A stretch of DNA of 64,000 nt from contig NZ_JASLDS010000071.1 in the NCBI RefSeq assembly GCF_030151385.1, forward strand, positions 29,420 to 93,419, read 5' to 3'. The notes below the pieces were generated by a model, which saw only the letters and a list, made by a program, of their open reading frames with translations, was not told where the DNA came from and searched no databases. A program made the position numbers and the translations under genes. This document shows, one piece after another, positions 33,340 through 41,769 of this stretch (its first letter is position 1; every line of letters starts with the position of its first letter). Origin of the DNA: Soonwooa sp. GTDB taxonomy: Bacteria; Bacteroidota; Bacteroidia; Flavobacteriales; Weeksellaceae.

Positions 33340-33401
33340 TGTTGTTATATTATGCTATGTTCCGCTTTTACTATTTAAAAATAGCTTTTTAGCTTCTAAT
33401 T

Positions 33402-34769
33402 TTATTCTACTTCTTCAAAGAATTTTTTAACTTTTTCTAAAATTGATTGCCCGAATGTCAATCGACCACCTTTTTGCTTATGGTCTTTGATCACTTCTTG
33501 TACAAGTTTAGTTTCTTCTGGTTCTGTTGAGTTGATTACTTCTGGCTCAACTTTCTTTTCTACAACTTCTTCAACTTTTTCTGGTTCGTTGATGGTTTCT
33601 TTTTTGTCACGAATCTTAAGACTCTCCATCAATAATCCGATAGATGTTGCATACTCTGGACCTTTCAGTTGTTGGTTTTTGTCATTGCTAACATACTCGT
33701 TAGAGAAACCAATTCTGCTGTCGAATCCTGTAATGTAGTTTGCCAACTGTCTTAGGTGTTTTAGGTTAGATCCACCACCTGTCAAAACAATACCAGCAAT
33801 TAATTTTTTCTTTTGCTCGAATGCGCCGTAAGCTTTTAGTTCGGTATTTACCATTTCTAAAACCTCTTCGATACGGGCACTAATAATCTGCGCCAACATC
33901 TTTAGCGAAATTTCTTTATCTGGACGACCATGCAAACCAGGAATGGTTACAAAGGTGCTGTCTTTTTCTAAATCTGGAACTGCAGAACCAAAATTAACTT
34001 TCAGCTTTTCTGCATGTTTTTCGATAATAGAACATCCTTCTTTGATGTCATCTGTGATAATCCCACCACCGTAAGGAATAACACAAGTATGACGGATGAT
34101 ATTATCTTTGAAGATAGCGATATCTGTTGTACCGCCGCCAATGTCAACAATCGCAACACCAGCTTCTTTTTCTTCTTTTGTTAAAACAGATTCTGACGAT
34201 GCCAAAGGTTCTAGCGTCAAAGCTTCCATATCCAGACCTGCTTCGCGGATACATCTTACGATGTTACGAATAGATCCCATTTGTCCTACAACAACATGGA
34301 AGTTAGCTTCTAGACGCTTACCATGCATACCAATTGGCTCTTGGATTTCGCCTTCAGAATCTACTTTGTAATCCTGTGGAAGAACATGGATAATTTCTTC
34401 ACCAGGAAGCATCACCAACTTCTTAACCTGATCTTTAAGGGCTTCGATGTCGTCTTCTGTGATGTACTTGTCCGGATGTTCTCTCATGATATAATCCGAA
34501 TGTTGCAAAGAGCGGATATGCTTGCCCGCAATCCCAACCGTCACTTTACGAATTGAAACACCAGCGCTAGCTTCTGCCTGTTCTACTGCCGCTTTGATTG
34601 AGCTAATCGTCTGCGCAATATTGTTAACAATCCCTTTGTGTACGCCGAGACTTTTTGCTTTTCCTACGCCGAGGATCTCGATCTTTCCTCGATCGTTGCG
34701 TCTACCAACAATGGCAACAATCTTTGTTGTCCCAATGTCTAGACCTACTGAATACTCGTGATTTTCCAT
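33402..34769 (-). CDS. ftsA: cell division protein FtsA
   Basis: The 455-residue actin-like protein carries SVGLDIGTTKIVAIVG (phosphate 1), VGIAGKHIRS, VDIGGGTTDIAIF (phosphate 2) and VLTGGGSNLK (adenosine motif). It ties FtsZ filaments to the membrane. The charged linker (residues of about 385-430, rich in Glu and Lys) precedes a C-terminal helix, FGQSILEKVKKFFEEVE, that looks like the amphipathic membrane-targeting helix. It lies between ftsQ and ftsZ as in other dcw clusters. Confidence 0.96.
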   Translation of the reverse strand: MENHEYSVGLDIGTTKIVAIVGRRNDRGKIEILGVGKAKSLGVHKGIVNNIAQTISSIKAAVEQAEASAGVSIRKVTVGIAGKHIRSLQHSDYIMREHPDKYITEDDIEALKDQVKKLVMLPGEEIIHVLPQDYKVDSEGEIQEPIGMHGKRLEANFHVVVGQMGSIRNIVRCIREAGLDMEALTLEPLASSESVLTKEEKEAGVAIVDIGGGTTDIAIFKDNIIRHTCVIPYGGGIITDDIKEGCSIIEKHAEKLKVNFGSAVPDLEKDSTFVTIPGLHGRPDKEISLKMLAQIISARIEEVLEMVNTELKAYGAFEQKKKLIAGIVLTGGGSNLKHLRQLANYITGFDSRIGFSNEYVSNDKNQQLKGPEYATSIGLLMESLKIRDKKETINEPEKVEEVVEKKVEPEVINSTEPEETKLVQEVIKDHKQKGGRLTFGQSILEKVKKFFEEVE

Positions 34770-34791
34770 TTTTATGCTCGATTTGATTTTT

Positions 34792-35802
34792 TTATTCTAC
34801 TACTACTTTTGTTTTTTTCTTCGTGGCTTCTTTTTTAGGAGAAGTTTTTTGTTGTGTTTTTGGTTTATCCTGCTTAGGCGCAGTTTTTGGTTTTTCTTGT
34901 TTTTTTGGTTCAGCCTTTGGTTTCGCTTCAGATTTCGGCTTGGCTTCCGATTTTGGTTTAGAAGCAGCAGGCTTATTTTCCTTTTTGTCCACTTTTGCTG
35001 TTTCTGCTTTCTTCTCAACTTTCGCTAAAGGTTTTTCCAAAGCTTTTTGTTGCGCACGCAGAAGACTATCATTCTCCTTAAAATAAGGATTAAGCGTTGT
35101 TACAATTTGGTTTTCATATTTAACCGAAATCCTTTTGTACTTATCTGGATTTTGGTAAATAAGATATTTTTCAACAAAAGTTTTAAAACCTTTAACCTTG
35201 AAATCAATATTGTCAAGATCTCCAATTTCTACTTTGTAATTACCTTCGCTCGTCAGCAAACTATAATCATCTTTGTATTTTGAAATACCAATAAAGTATT
35301 TTTTACTAAAATCGTCTTTGTCAATCTTCTCAACCAGATTTCCTAAAGCTTTGTATTCGTCTTTTTTAACATCGCCAGAAACCAAAAGGCACGGAAACGA
35401 GTAGTTTTTAGAAATCGGAAATTCGGAGCCATTAGCATCTACATAAAAATCCTTACCTCCTTTTTGAAGTCTAAAAACAGGAACCCTTTGTTTAACATCG
35501 ATATGTAAGGTACCATTAAGGTCCAAATAAACATTGGCGCTGTCCACATAACTATTATCATTGAGCGACTTCTCTAACTTTGGAATGTCCAAAGTCCCAA
35601 TTTTGTTTTCGGGATTGTTTTTCTTTATCAATTCCGATACTTCTTTTTCTGAAATAAAATATACAGAAGGCGCTGTTTCATTTAGCTTAACTTTAGGTTC
35701 AGAAACTGGCTTTTCGCTGAAGCGCTTCAAAGAGAAACTCAGCAAGAAAACCAATAATCCTACGGTTACTAAAATTTTTAATATTCTGTATTTATTCTTC
35801 AT
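34792..35802 (-). CDS. ftsQ: cell division protein FtsQ with a lysine-rich C-terminal tail
   Basis: The 336-residue protein has one N-terminal membrane segment (ILKILVTVGLLVFLLSFSL). The periplasmic part contains a POTRA-like region (VYFISEKEVSELIKKN, GTLDIPKLEKSLNDNSYVDSANVYLDLNGTLHIDVKQRVPV) and the FtsQ beta domain. FtsQ links early and late division proteins. Residues 253-336 form an unusual tail of 84 residues made almost wholly of Lys, Pro, Ala, Glu and Gln with repeats such as PKSEAKPKSEAKPKAEPKK. This tail would be periplasmic and highly basic. Gene position between murC and ftsA supports the name. Confidence 0.88.
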   Translation of the reverse strand: MKNKYRILKILVTVGLLVFLLSFSLKRFSEKPVSEPKVKLNETAPSVYFISEKEVSELIKKNNPENKIGTLDIPKLEKSLNDNSYVDSANVYLDLNGTLHIDVKQRVPVFRLQKGGKDFYVDANGSEFPISKNYSFPCLLVSGDVKKDEYKALGNLVEKIDKDDFSKKYFIGISKYKDDYSLLTSEGNYKVEIGDLDNIDFKVKGFKTFVEKYLIYQNPDKYKRISVKYENQIVTTLNPYFKENDSLLRAQQKALEKPLAKVEKKAETAKVDKKENKPAASKPKSEAKPKSEAKPKAEPKKQEKPKTAPKQDKPKTQQKTSPKKEATKKKTKVVVE

Positions 35803-35857
35803 TCTTTATTGTACAATTCTAACTGTACTTTTCTTTTTTTGTCTTAAATCTTATCAA

Positions 35858-37216
35858 CTATATTGTTGGCAACCATTCCATAATTGGATCATAAAGCGTA
35901 TCAATATTTCCTGCACCAACAGTCAACAAAATGTCGAAATCTTTAGATTTAATCTTTTCTAAACTCTCGTCTAAAGTCACGACTTCTTTGTTTTCGGCTT
36001 CCACTTTGTCCAATAACCAAGCAGATGTCACGCCTTGGAAATTCTCCTGAAGTTCGCGTGCAGGATAGATGTCTAACAAAAGCAAATCATCTCCTTTTGC
36101 AATACTTTTCGCAAAATCGTCCGCAAAATCGCGCGTTCTACTAAATAAATGCGGCTGGAAAGCAATCAACAATTTCTTATTTGGATAGAAAGTTTTGATC
36201 GAACCAATCACGGCATTCAGCTCCGTTGGGTGGTGCGCATAATCGTCGATGTATATTTTTCCGTTATCAAAAATATGTTTTGTGTAACGTCTTTTAATAC
36301 CTTTAAAATTTGCAATCGCTTTTTTGAGCGTTTCAAAATCAACACCCATTTTATTTAAAATCGCTAAAGAAACCGTAGCATTTTCAACATTGTGAATACC
36401 AGGAATTTCCCAAACGAAATCTTTGATCGTCTCTGTCGGCGTATGGAAGTCAAAATAAATTTTGTCATGATCCATTCTCAAATTATCCGAATAATAATCG
36501 GCTTTTTCATTAACCGCATAAGTCTCGTGCGGACGACCAATGTCCAAGCCTTTTCTCACAAAAAGTTGCTTGTCCTCTGGTACCAAAGCTGCAAATGCAC
36601 GGAAACCTTCTTCGATGTGGTTTCTGTCGCCATAGATATCCAAATGGTCAGCATCCATCGAAGTTACAACTGCCCAATCTGGTGAAAGATTTAGGAAGCT
36701 TCTGTCATATTCGTCGGCTTCAACTACAGAAAGTTCGTTACCGTTGTAAAGAAAATTTGATTTAAAATTTTCCGAAATTCCGCCTAAAAAAGCAGAAAAC
36801 GGCAAATTGGCTTCTTTGCACAAATGTGAAATAAGTGTCGAAGTTGTCGTCTTCCCGTGTGTACCTGCAACCGCAATACACTGCGTATCTTCGGTTACCA
36901 ATCCTAAAACTTTTGCACGCTTCTGAATGGTAAATCCGCCATCTTGAAAATAATCTAAAATACCTAAAGTCTTAATCGCTGGTGTATAAATCACCAACGT
37001 ATCTTTGGGCGACAAAGCTTTTACTTTGTCATCAATTTTATCTTCAAAAGTGATGTTGATTCCTTCCTCCATTAGTTGCGTCGTCAGCTTGGTATTGGTT
37101 TTATCATAACCTAAAACCTCGCGACCTGATGCGTGGAAATATCTCGCCAAAGCACTCATCCCGATACCGCCGATACCGATGAAATAAAAATGCTTAAATG
37201 TATTTAGATAGTTCAT
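35858..37216 (-). CDS. murC: UDP-N-acetylmuramate-L-alanine ligase
   Basis: The 452-residue protein has the Mur-ligase motifs: GIGGIGMSALARYF at the N terminus, the P-loop AGTHGKTTTSTL near residue 120, EADEYDRSF, and YAHHPTEL, with the C-terminal ligase domain. It adds L-alanine to UDP-MurNAc in the cytoplasm. Its ATG shares one base with the stop codon of the lipoprotein gene upstream (TAATG), which implies coupled translation. Confidence 0.96.
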   Translation of the reverse strand: MNYLNTFKHFYFIGIGGIGMSALARYFHASGREVLGYDKTNTKLTTQLMEEGINITFEDKIDDKVKALSPKDTLVIYTPAIKTLGILDYFQDGGFTIQKRAKVLGLVTEDTQCIAVAGTHGKTTTSTLISHLCKEANLPFSAFLGGISENFKSNFLYNGNELSVVEADEYDRSFLNLSPDWAVVTSMDADHLDIYGDRNHIEEGFRAFAALVPEDKQLFVRKGLDIGRPHETYAVNEKADYYSDNLRMDHDKIYFDFHTPTETIKDFVWEIPGIHNVENATVSLAILNKMGVDFETLKKAIANFKGIKRRYTKHIFDNGKIYIDDYAHHPTELNAVIGSIKTFYPNKKLLIAFQPHLFSRTRDFADDFAKSIAKGDDLLLLDIYPARELQENFQGVTSAWLLDKVEAENKEVVTLDESLEKIKSKDFDILLTVGAGNIDTLYDPIMEWLPTI

Positions 37217-37680
37217 TAAAATTTAAATTTAAATTTTGGAGCTGGGGTTTTTACTAAGGTAAATCCTGCCAAATAATCTTTATCTCTATACACCATAACT
37301 GCCATATACTTAAGAGAATCTTTCTTCTCTGATGTCATATTGAAAACAATAAAATCAGAATAATCTCTCGGTGTATTTGGTGTAATAGCACTATGGTAAT
37401 CTCCAACTATAACCTTTCCGTATTTTGCTTCATGTTTTTCACATTGTTTTTTAAACTCTTCTTCTTTTTGTAGAATAGCATTGAGATTAAAATCTAGATT
37501 AAAACCAACAAGTGGTGTATAATCTTTATTTTCGCATTTGCGGATAAATTCTTGAGCAAAAGATTTTGCTAAGGCAATTCTTTCTTTGCTAAGATGCTCT
37601 TTGGGTGTAGGCTTATAAGCCCACGAACTGCAACTTGTTAGCAAAATAAGAGGCAATATGTAAACTAACTTTTTAAACAT
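37216..37680 (-). CDS. predicted lipoprotein embedded between murG and murC
   Basis: The 154-residue protein has a lipobox LLTSC (Cys17) after a short hydrophobic signal. The rest is small, mixed alpha/beta and unremarkable, ending in the basic sequence APKFKFKF. I recognise no family; a small NTF2-like or DUF3887-like fold is only a guess. It overlaps murG by 8 bp at its start and murC by 1 bp at its end, so it is translated with both. That placement implies a role linked to cell-wall synthesis or at least strict co-expression, but this is inference. Confidence 0.7.
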   Translation of the reverse strand: MFKKLVYILPLILLTSCSSWAYKPTPKEHLSKERIALAKSFAQEFIRKCENKDYTPLVGFNLDFNLNAILQKEEEFKKQCEKHEAKYGKVIVGDYHSAITPNTPRDYSDFIVFNMTSEKKDSLKYMAVMVYRDKDYLAGFTLVKTPAPKFKFKF

Positions 37681-38791
37681 GTTTTATCGTTTTTAAAATT
37701 TCATCAACAATCTCAACTGTTGCATTTGGCTTAGCAAAAGTTTTGATGTTTGTGGACATTTCTGCTCTTAGATTTTCATCCTTGCAAATACTCATTAATG
37801 TTGGCCAAAACAAGTCCTTCATCTCTGAATCTTTTACCATTTTTGCGGCATTTTTCTCAACCAAATTGAGTGCGTTTTTGGTTTGATGATCTTCCGCTGC
37901 AAAAGGGAAAGGCACCAATAACACCGGCTTGCCAGCAACCGACAATTCGGAAATTGCAATCGCACCAGCTCTTGACACAATAACATCCGCCGCAGAATAT
38001 GCCAATGGCATTTCATAAACAAATTCTTTAATTTGAATATGGTTGGTTGTTATCGTTTGTTGGTTGTTGGTCAATTCTTCAACTATATTCTTGTAATCTG
38101 TCTTTCCCGTTTGCCAGATAAGTTGCATATTTTCTTTTCCGAATTCTACCAGATTATCTTTCCAGCCATTGTTAAGCGTTCGAGAACCTAAAGATCCTCC
38201 AACAGACAAAATGCACAGCTTGTCTGCATCCAAACCAAGCTGCTCCTTAGCCATTTTGGAATCCAACATATCCGTGACGATACTCTGTCTAATCGGATTT
38301 CCAGAGAATATAACTTTCGTCTTCGGAAAATCCTTTTGCATATTAGGATAAGCTGTGAAAACCGCTTTTGCTTTTTTGCTCAGCAACTTATTGGTAACAC
38401 CTGGATAGGCATTTTGCTCCTGGATGAAAGTCGGAACGCCCAATCTTGACGCTGCCCACAAAGCTGGTCCACTTGCAAATCCTCCCGTCCCAATCGCAAC
38501 ATCTGGACGAAATTCTTTTATTATTTTTTTTGCTTTTGATAAACTTGACAAAAGCTTGAATGGTAATTTAAAATTGGACAAAATATTTCCGCGGTCAATT
38601 CCTGCAATGTTAACACCTTCAATCTTGTAACCTGCATTTGGAACTTTTTCCATTTCCATTTTGCCGTTTGCACCAATGAACAAAAACTCAGCTTCAGGAA
38701 ATCTTCTTTTGATTTCATCAGCAATAGCGATTGCAGGGAAGATATGTCCTCCTGTTCCGCCACCTGATAATAAAACTTTTAATTTGTTCAT
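37673..38791 (-). CDS. murG: UDP-N-acetylglucosamine--lipid I N-acetylglucosaminyltransferase
   Basis: The 372-residue protein has the GT28 motifs of MurG: LSGGGTGGHIFPA at the start, the lipid-binding GIDRGNIL loop, GTGGFASGPALWAA, EQNAYPGVTN, and VSRAGAIAISELSVAGKPVLLVPFP. It makes lipid II at the inner face of the membrane. It follows the hairpin array downstream of ftsW and overlaps the next (lipoprotein) gene by 8 bp. A low-complexity Asn/Gln/Thr stretch (TNNQQTITTNH) near residue 240 is unremarkable. Confidence 0.96.
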   Translation of the reverse strand: MNKLKVLLSGGGTGGHIFPAIAIADEIKRRFPEAEFLFIGANGKMEMEKVPNAGYKIEGVNIAGIDRGNILSNFKLPFKLLSSLSKAKKIIKEFRPDVAIGTGGFASGPALWAASRLGVPTFIQEQNAYPGVTNKLLSKKAKAVFTAYPNMQKDFPKTKVIFSGNPIRQSIVTDMLDSKMAKEQLGLDADKLCILSVGGSLGSRTLNNGWKDNLVEFGKENMQLIWQTGKTDYKNIVEELTNNQQTITTNHIQIKEFVYEMPLAYSAADVIVSRAGAIAISELSVAGKPVLLVPFPFAAEDHQTKNALNLVEKNAAKMVKDSEMKDLFWPTLMSICKDENLRAEMSTNIKTFAKPNATVEIVDEILKTIKHV

Positions 38792-38806
38792 TTGTTTTTA
38801 TTTAAT

Positions 38807-39159
38807 TAGGATTACATCCTATTCTTTATTAAGCCTCTATCCTATTTTTTTTAATAGGACTTTGTCCTATTCTTTATTAAATCGTCCTTTCAGGACTTTA
38901 TCCTTTCGTCTTTTTATGCAATAGTACTTCGTCCTATTTTTATTTAAGTCGTCCCTTTGGGACTTTATTGCTTTAAAAATTATCTTCTCTTTTACAGGAC
39001 TTCGTTTTATTCTTTGTTAAATCTTTATCATGCTTTTTAAAATAGGACTTCATCCTATTCTTACTTAAGTCGTCCCTTCGGGACTTTATTGCTTTAAAAA
39101 TTATTTTCTCTTTTATTGTACCTTGTCCAATTCTCTGTTAAATCGTCCCTTCGGGACTC
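38807..39159. repeat. array of two alternating hairpin types between ftsW and murG
   Basis: Six imperfect copies of hairpin type 1, AATAGGACTTCGTCCTATT and variants, start near 38807, 38853, 38920, 38995, 39041 and 39116. Four copies of type 2, CGTCCCTTCGGGAC and variants, start near 38883, 38950, 39072 and 39143. The segments 38948-38994 and 39070-39116 are near-identical (two differences by eye) over 47 bp. No reading frame fits. The unit spacing varies (67-122 bp). The array occupies the entire ftsW-murG gap and is transcribed on the minus strand within the dcw operon. Confidence 0.85.
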
Positions 39160-39167
39160 TTTTCGCT

Positions 39168-40403
39168 TTATGCGATATCATTAATCTCTTCGATTGTTTG
39201 TTTTTTACCCAAACCTTCTTCGTCATAAACTTGGATTCGAGAGCTGATACTTAAAATAATTCCCAACTGAATGTAGGTTACCAACATCGATGTACCACCA
39301 TAACTAATCAACGGTAAAGGCTGTCCTGTAACAGGAATCAAATTAACAGCAACTGCGATATTAACACCCAATTGCACGAAAATCATAAGTCCAATGGCGA
39401 GTACCAACAAGGAACCAAAGAAAGCGGGCATCTTACTAGCAATCATCACAATCCTAATCATCATGATCATGTAAAGACTTATCAGCACAAAGGCGCCAAG
39501 CCAACCATATTCTTCCACAATAATTGCGAAAATAAAATCGGAAACCGATTGTGGAAGTGTTTGCTTCAATGCACTTTTTCCTGGGCCGATTCCATAAAAA
39601 CCACCATGTACAATGGCTGCTTTTGCTTGCATTACTTGGTAGTTTTTAGCCTTTAAAGATTCGTCTTCGACATCTGCATTTTTTTTAGCACTGGTAAAGG
39701 TTTCTACACGGCTCATCCAAGTATGCACACGGTTGTTGTTAATGATGCTTGTATTAAGCGCGACCAACAAAAACAATATTACAGCAACTACTGATACCGA
39801 AATAAAACCTGCAATGTATTTCCAATGCAATTGTCCAAACACCAAAACAGCGATGGACACAATTAAAATCATTAATCCTGTAGAACCATTATCTTTAGCA
39901 ACCAAAGCAAAAACCAATAAAATTGGTCCAAAAATGTACAAGACATTTTCAATGGGAAGTCGCTCTCTTGCAATCTTCTTTGTTAAATATCGACACAGAT
40001 AAATGATTAACATTAAATAAGCAAAAGATGATGGCTGAAACGAAATTGGTGTTCCTGGAATCTTCAACCAACGCGATGCACTCGCACCATCAATGGTCTG
40101 TCCTGTAAACATCGTAACAAACAACAATCCTACTGTAATCGTCAACAAAATGGAACTTAGCTTTCCAATATATTCGTATCGGATAGCACCAATACCACGC
40201 ATAATGCCTAAACCGATTACAAGGAAAACCATGTGCTTTAGGATGTGCGAAGTTGTTGTACCGTTATTAGCGATATACTCCAAGTTGGAACTTGCCGAAT
40301 AAACAGGAAATATCGACAGAAAGGATATCAAAATGATAACCATCCAAAGGACTTTGTCGCCCTTTAGTAATTCGAATTTGCTTTCTGCCACTTGGTTTTC
40401 CAT
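39168..40403 (-). CDS. ftsW: peptidoglycan glycosyltransferase FtsW
   Basis: The 411-residue SEDS protein has about ten membrane helices and family motifs such as DGASASRWLKIPGTPISFQPSSFAYL, KDNGSTGLMI, HGGFYGIGPGKSALKQTLPQSVSDFIFAIIVEEYG (with the conserved Glu), and LPLISYGGTSML near the end. It polymerises septal peptidoglycan with FtsI. It lies 13 bp downstream of murD and directly upstream of the hairpin array. Confidence 0.95.
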   Translation of the reverse strand: MENQVAESKFELLKGDKVLWMVIILISFLSIFPVYSASSNLEYIANNGTTTSHILKHMVFLVIGLGIMRGIGAIRYEYIGKLSSILLTITVGLLFVTMFTGQTIDGASASRWLKIPGTPISFQPSSFAYLMLIIYLCRYLTKKIARERLPIENVLYIFGPILLVFALVAKDNGSTGLMILIVSIAVLVFGQLHWKYIAGFISVSVVAVILFLLVALNTSIINNNRVHTWMSRVETFTSAKKNADVEDESLKAKNYQVMQAKAAIVHGGFYGIGPGKSALKQTLPQSVSDFIFAIIVEEYGWLGAFVLISLYMIMMIRIVMIASKMPAFFGSLLVLAIGLMIFVQLGVNIAVAVNLIPVTGQPLPLISYGGTSMLVTYIQLGIILSISSRIQVYDEEGLGKKQTIEEINDIA

Positions 40404-40416
40404 CTTCCGTAATCTT

Positions 40417-41757
40417 CTACTTTTGATTAATTAATTTCAAAACTTCTGCTTTGAATTTGTCGCCGCGGTCTTCATATCCATTGAACAAGTCAAAACTTGC
40501 ACAACATGGTGATAACAATACCGTGTCACCTTCTTCTGCCAATTGTGAACAAACTTTAACAGCATCTTCCATACTCGATGTGTCATAGATTTGCTCTTTA
40601 TCATTTTTAAAAAAGTCGATAATCTTTTGATTGTCAACACCTAGACAAACAATAGCTTTCACTTTTTTCTTCACCAATTCTTCAATCTCGGTGTAGTCGT
40701 TGCCTTTATCTTTTCCACCAACAATCCAAATCGTCGGCTGCTTCATACTTTCTAAAGCGAAGTAAGTTGCATTAACATTGGTTGCCTTGCTATCGTTGAT
40801 GTATCTAACGCCACGCACCTCGGCAACATTTTCTAATCTGTGTTCAACCGCCTGGAAAGTCATTAGCGAATTGCGAATACTTTCATTACTGATATTCAAT
40901 AATTTACCAGCAATACTCGCCGCTAGACTATTCGCAACATTGTGTTTTCCCATCAATGAAAGCTCGTCGATTTTCATTTCGAAATGCTCATCAACATTCA
41001 CAACAATATTAGAATCAGTTGCATAAGCACCATATTCCAATTTCTCGGTCATTGAGAATGGCACTTTATTAACTTTAAGATCTAGCCTTTCCAAAATCTT
41101 TTGGCTCATTTCATCATCTTTATTATAGATGAAAAAGTTTTGCTGATCTTGGTTTTCGGTAATTCTGAATTTCGCTAAAGCATATTCTTCGTAATTGTAA
41201 TTGTATTGATCCAGATGGTCTTTTGACAAATTCAACAATAATGAAATGTATGGTCGAAACGTCTGGATATCATCTAATTGGAAACTAGAAACTTCCAAAA
41301 CATAATAATCGAAACTTTCTTCCGCCACTTGTTTTGCAAAGCTTTTTCCGATGTTACCACCAAGCCCAACATTGAAGCCGTCTTCTTTTAAAATGTGATA
41401 AATTAAAGACGTTGTTGTTGTTTTACCATTACTTCCTGTAATCGCAACAATTTTAGCATCCGTAAATTCTGACGCAAATTCTATCTCCGAAGACAATCTA
41501 ATGCCTTTGTTTTTGATTTTAAGAACGATGTCCGCTTTTTTGGGGATTCCAGGACTTTTGATAATCCAATCCGCCGAAAGAATGCGCTCTTCCGTATGCT
41601 GACCTTCTTCGAAGTCAACACCTAAGTCTCTTAACTCGTCCTTATAGTTGTCGCGAATCTCGCCCATGTCGGAAAGGAATACATCGAAACCTTTCTTTTT
41701 CGCCAAAAACGCAGCTCCAACGCCACTTTCGCCTCCGCCTAAAATAACTACTTTCAT
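40417..41757 (-). CDS. murD: UDP-N-acetylmuramoyl-L-alanine--D-glutamate ligase
   Basis: The ATG at 41757 gives 446 residues starting MKVVILGGGESGVGAA; the frame two codons longer would begin with TTG and is not needed. Motifs are the P-loop TGSNGKTTTTSL, LEVSSFQLD, NLSKDHLDQY, LMGKHNVANSL and VEHRLE. It adds D-glutamate to UDP-MurNAc-L-Ala in the cytoplasm. It lies 12 bp after mraY. Confidence 0.95.
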   Translation of the reverse strand: MKVVILGGGESGVGAAFLAKKKGFDVFLSDMGEIRDNYKDELRDLGVDFEEGQHTEERILSADWIIKSPGIPKKADIVLKIKNKGIRLSSEIEFASEFTDAKIVAITGSNGKTTTTSLIYHILKEDGFNVGLGGNIGKSFAKQVAEESFDYYVLEVSSFQLDDIQTFRPYISLLLNLSKDHLDQYNYNYEEYALAKFRITENQDQQNFFIYNKDDEMSQKILERLDLKVNKVPFSMTEKLEYGAYATDSNIVVNVDEHFEMKIDELSLMGKHNVANSLAASIAGKLLNISNESIRNSLMTFQAVEHRLENVAEVRGVRYINDSKATNVNATYFALESMKQPTIWIVGGKDKGNDYTEIEELVKKKVKAIVCLGVDNQKIIDFFKNDKEQIYDTSSMEDAVKVCSQLAEEGDTVLLSPCCASFDLFNGYEDRGDKFKAEVLKLINQK

Positions 41758-41769
41758 ATTCAAGTTGTG

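Noticed and set aside
38807..39159. CRISPR array
   Set aside because: The repeats are hairpin units of two kinds with unequal spacing (67-122 bp), and the sequences between them are not unique spacers of constant length. No cas gene is near.
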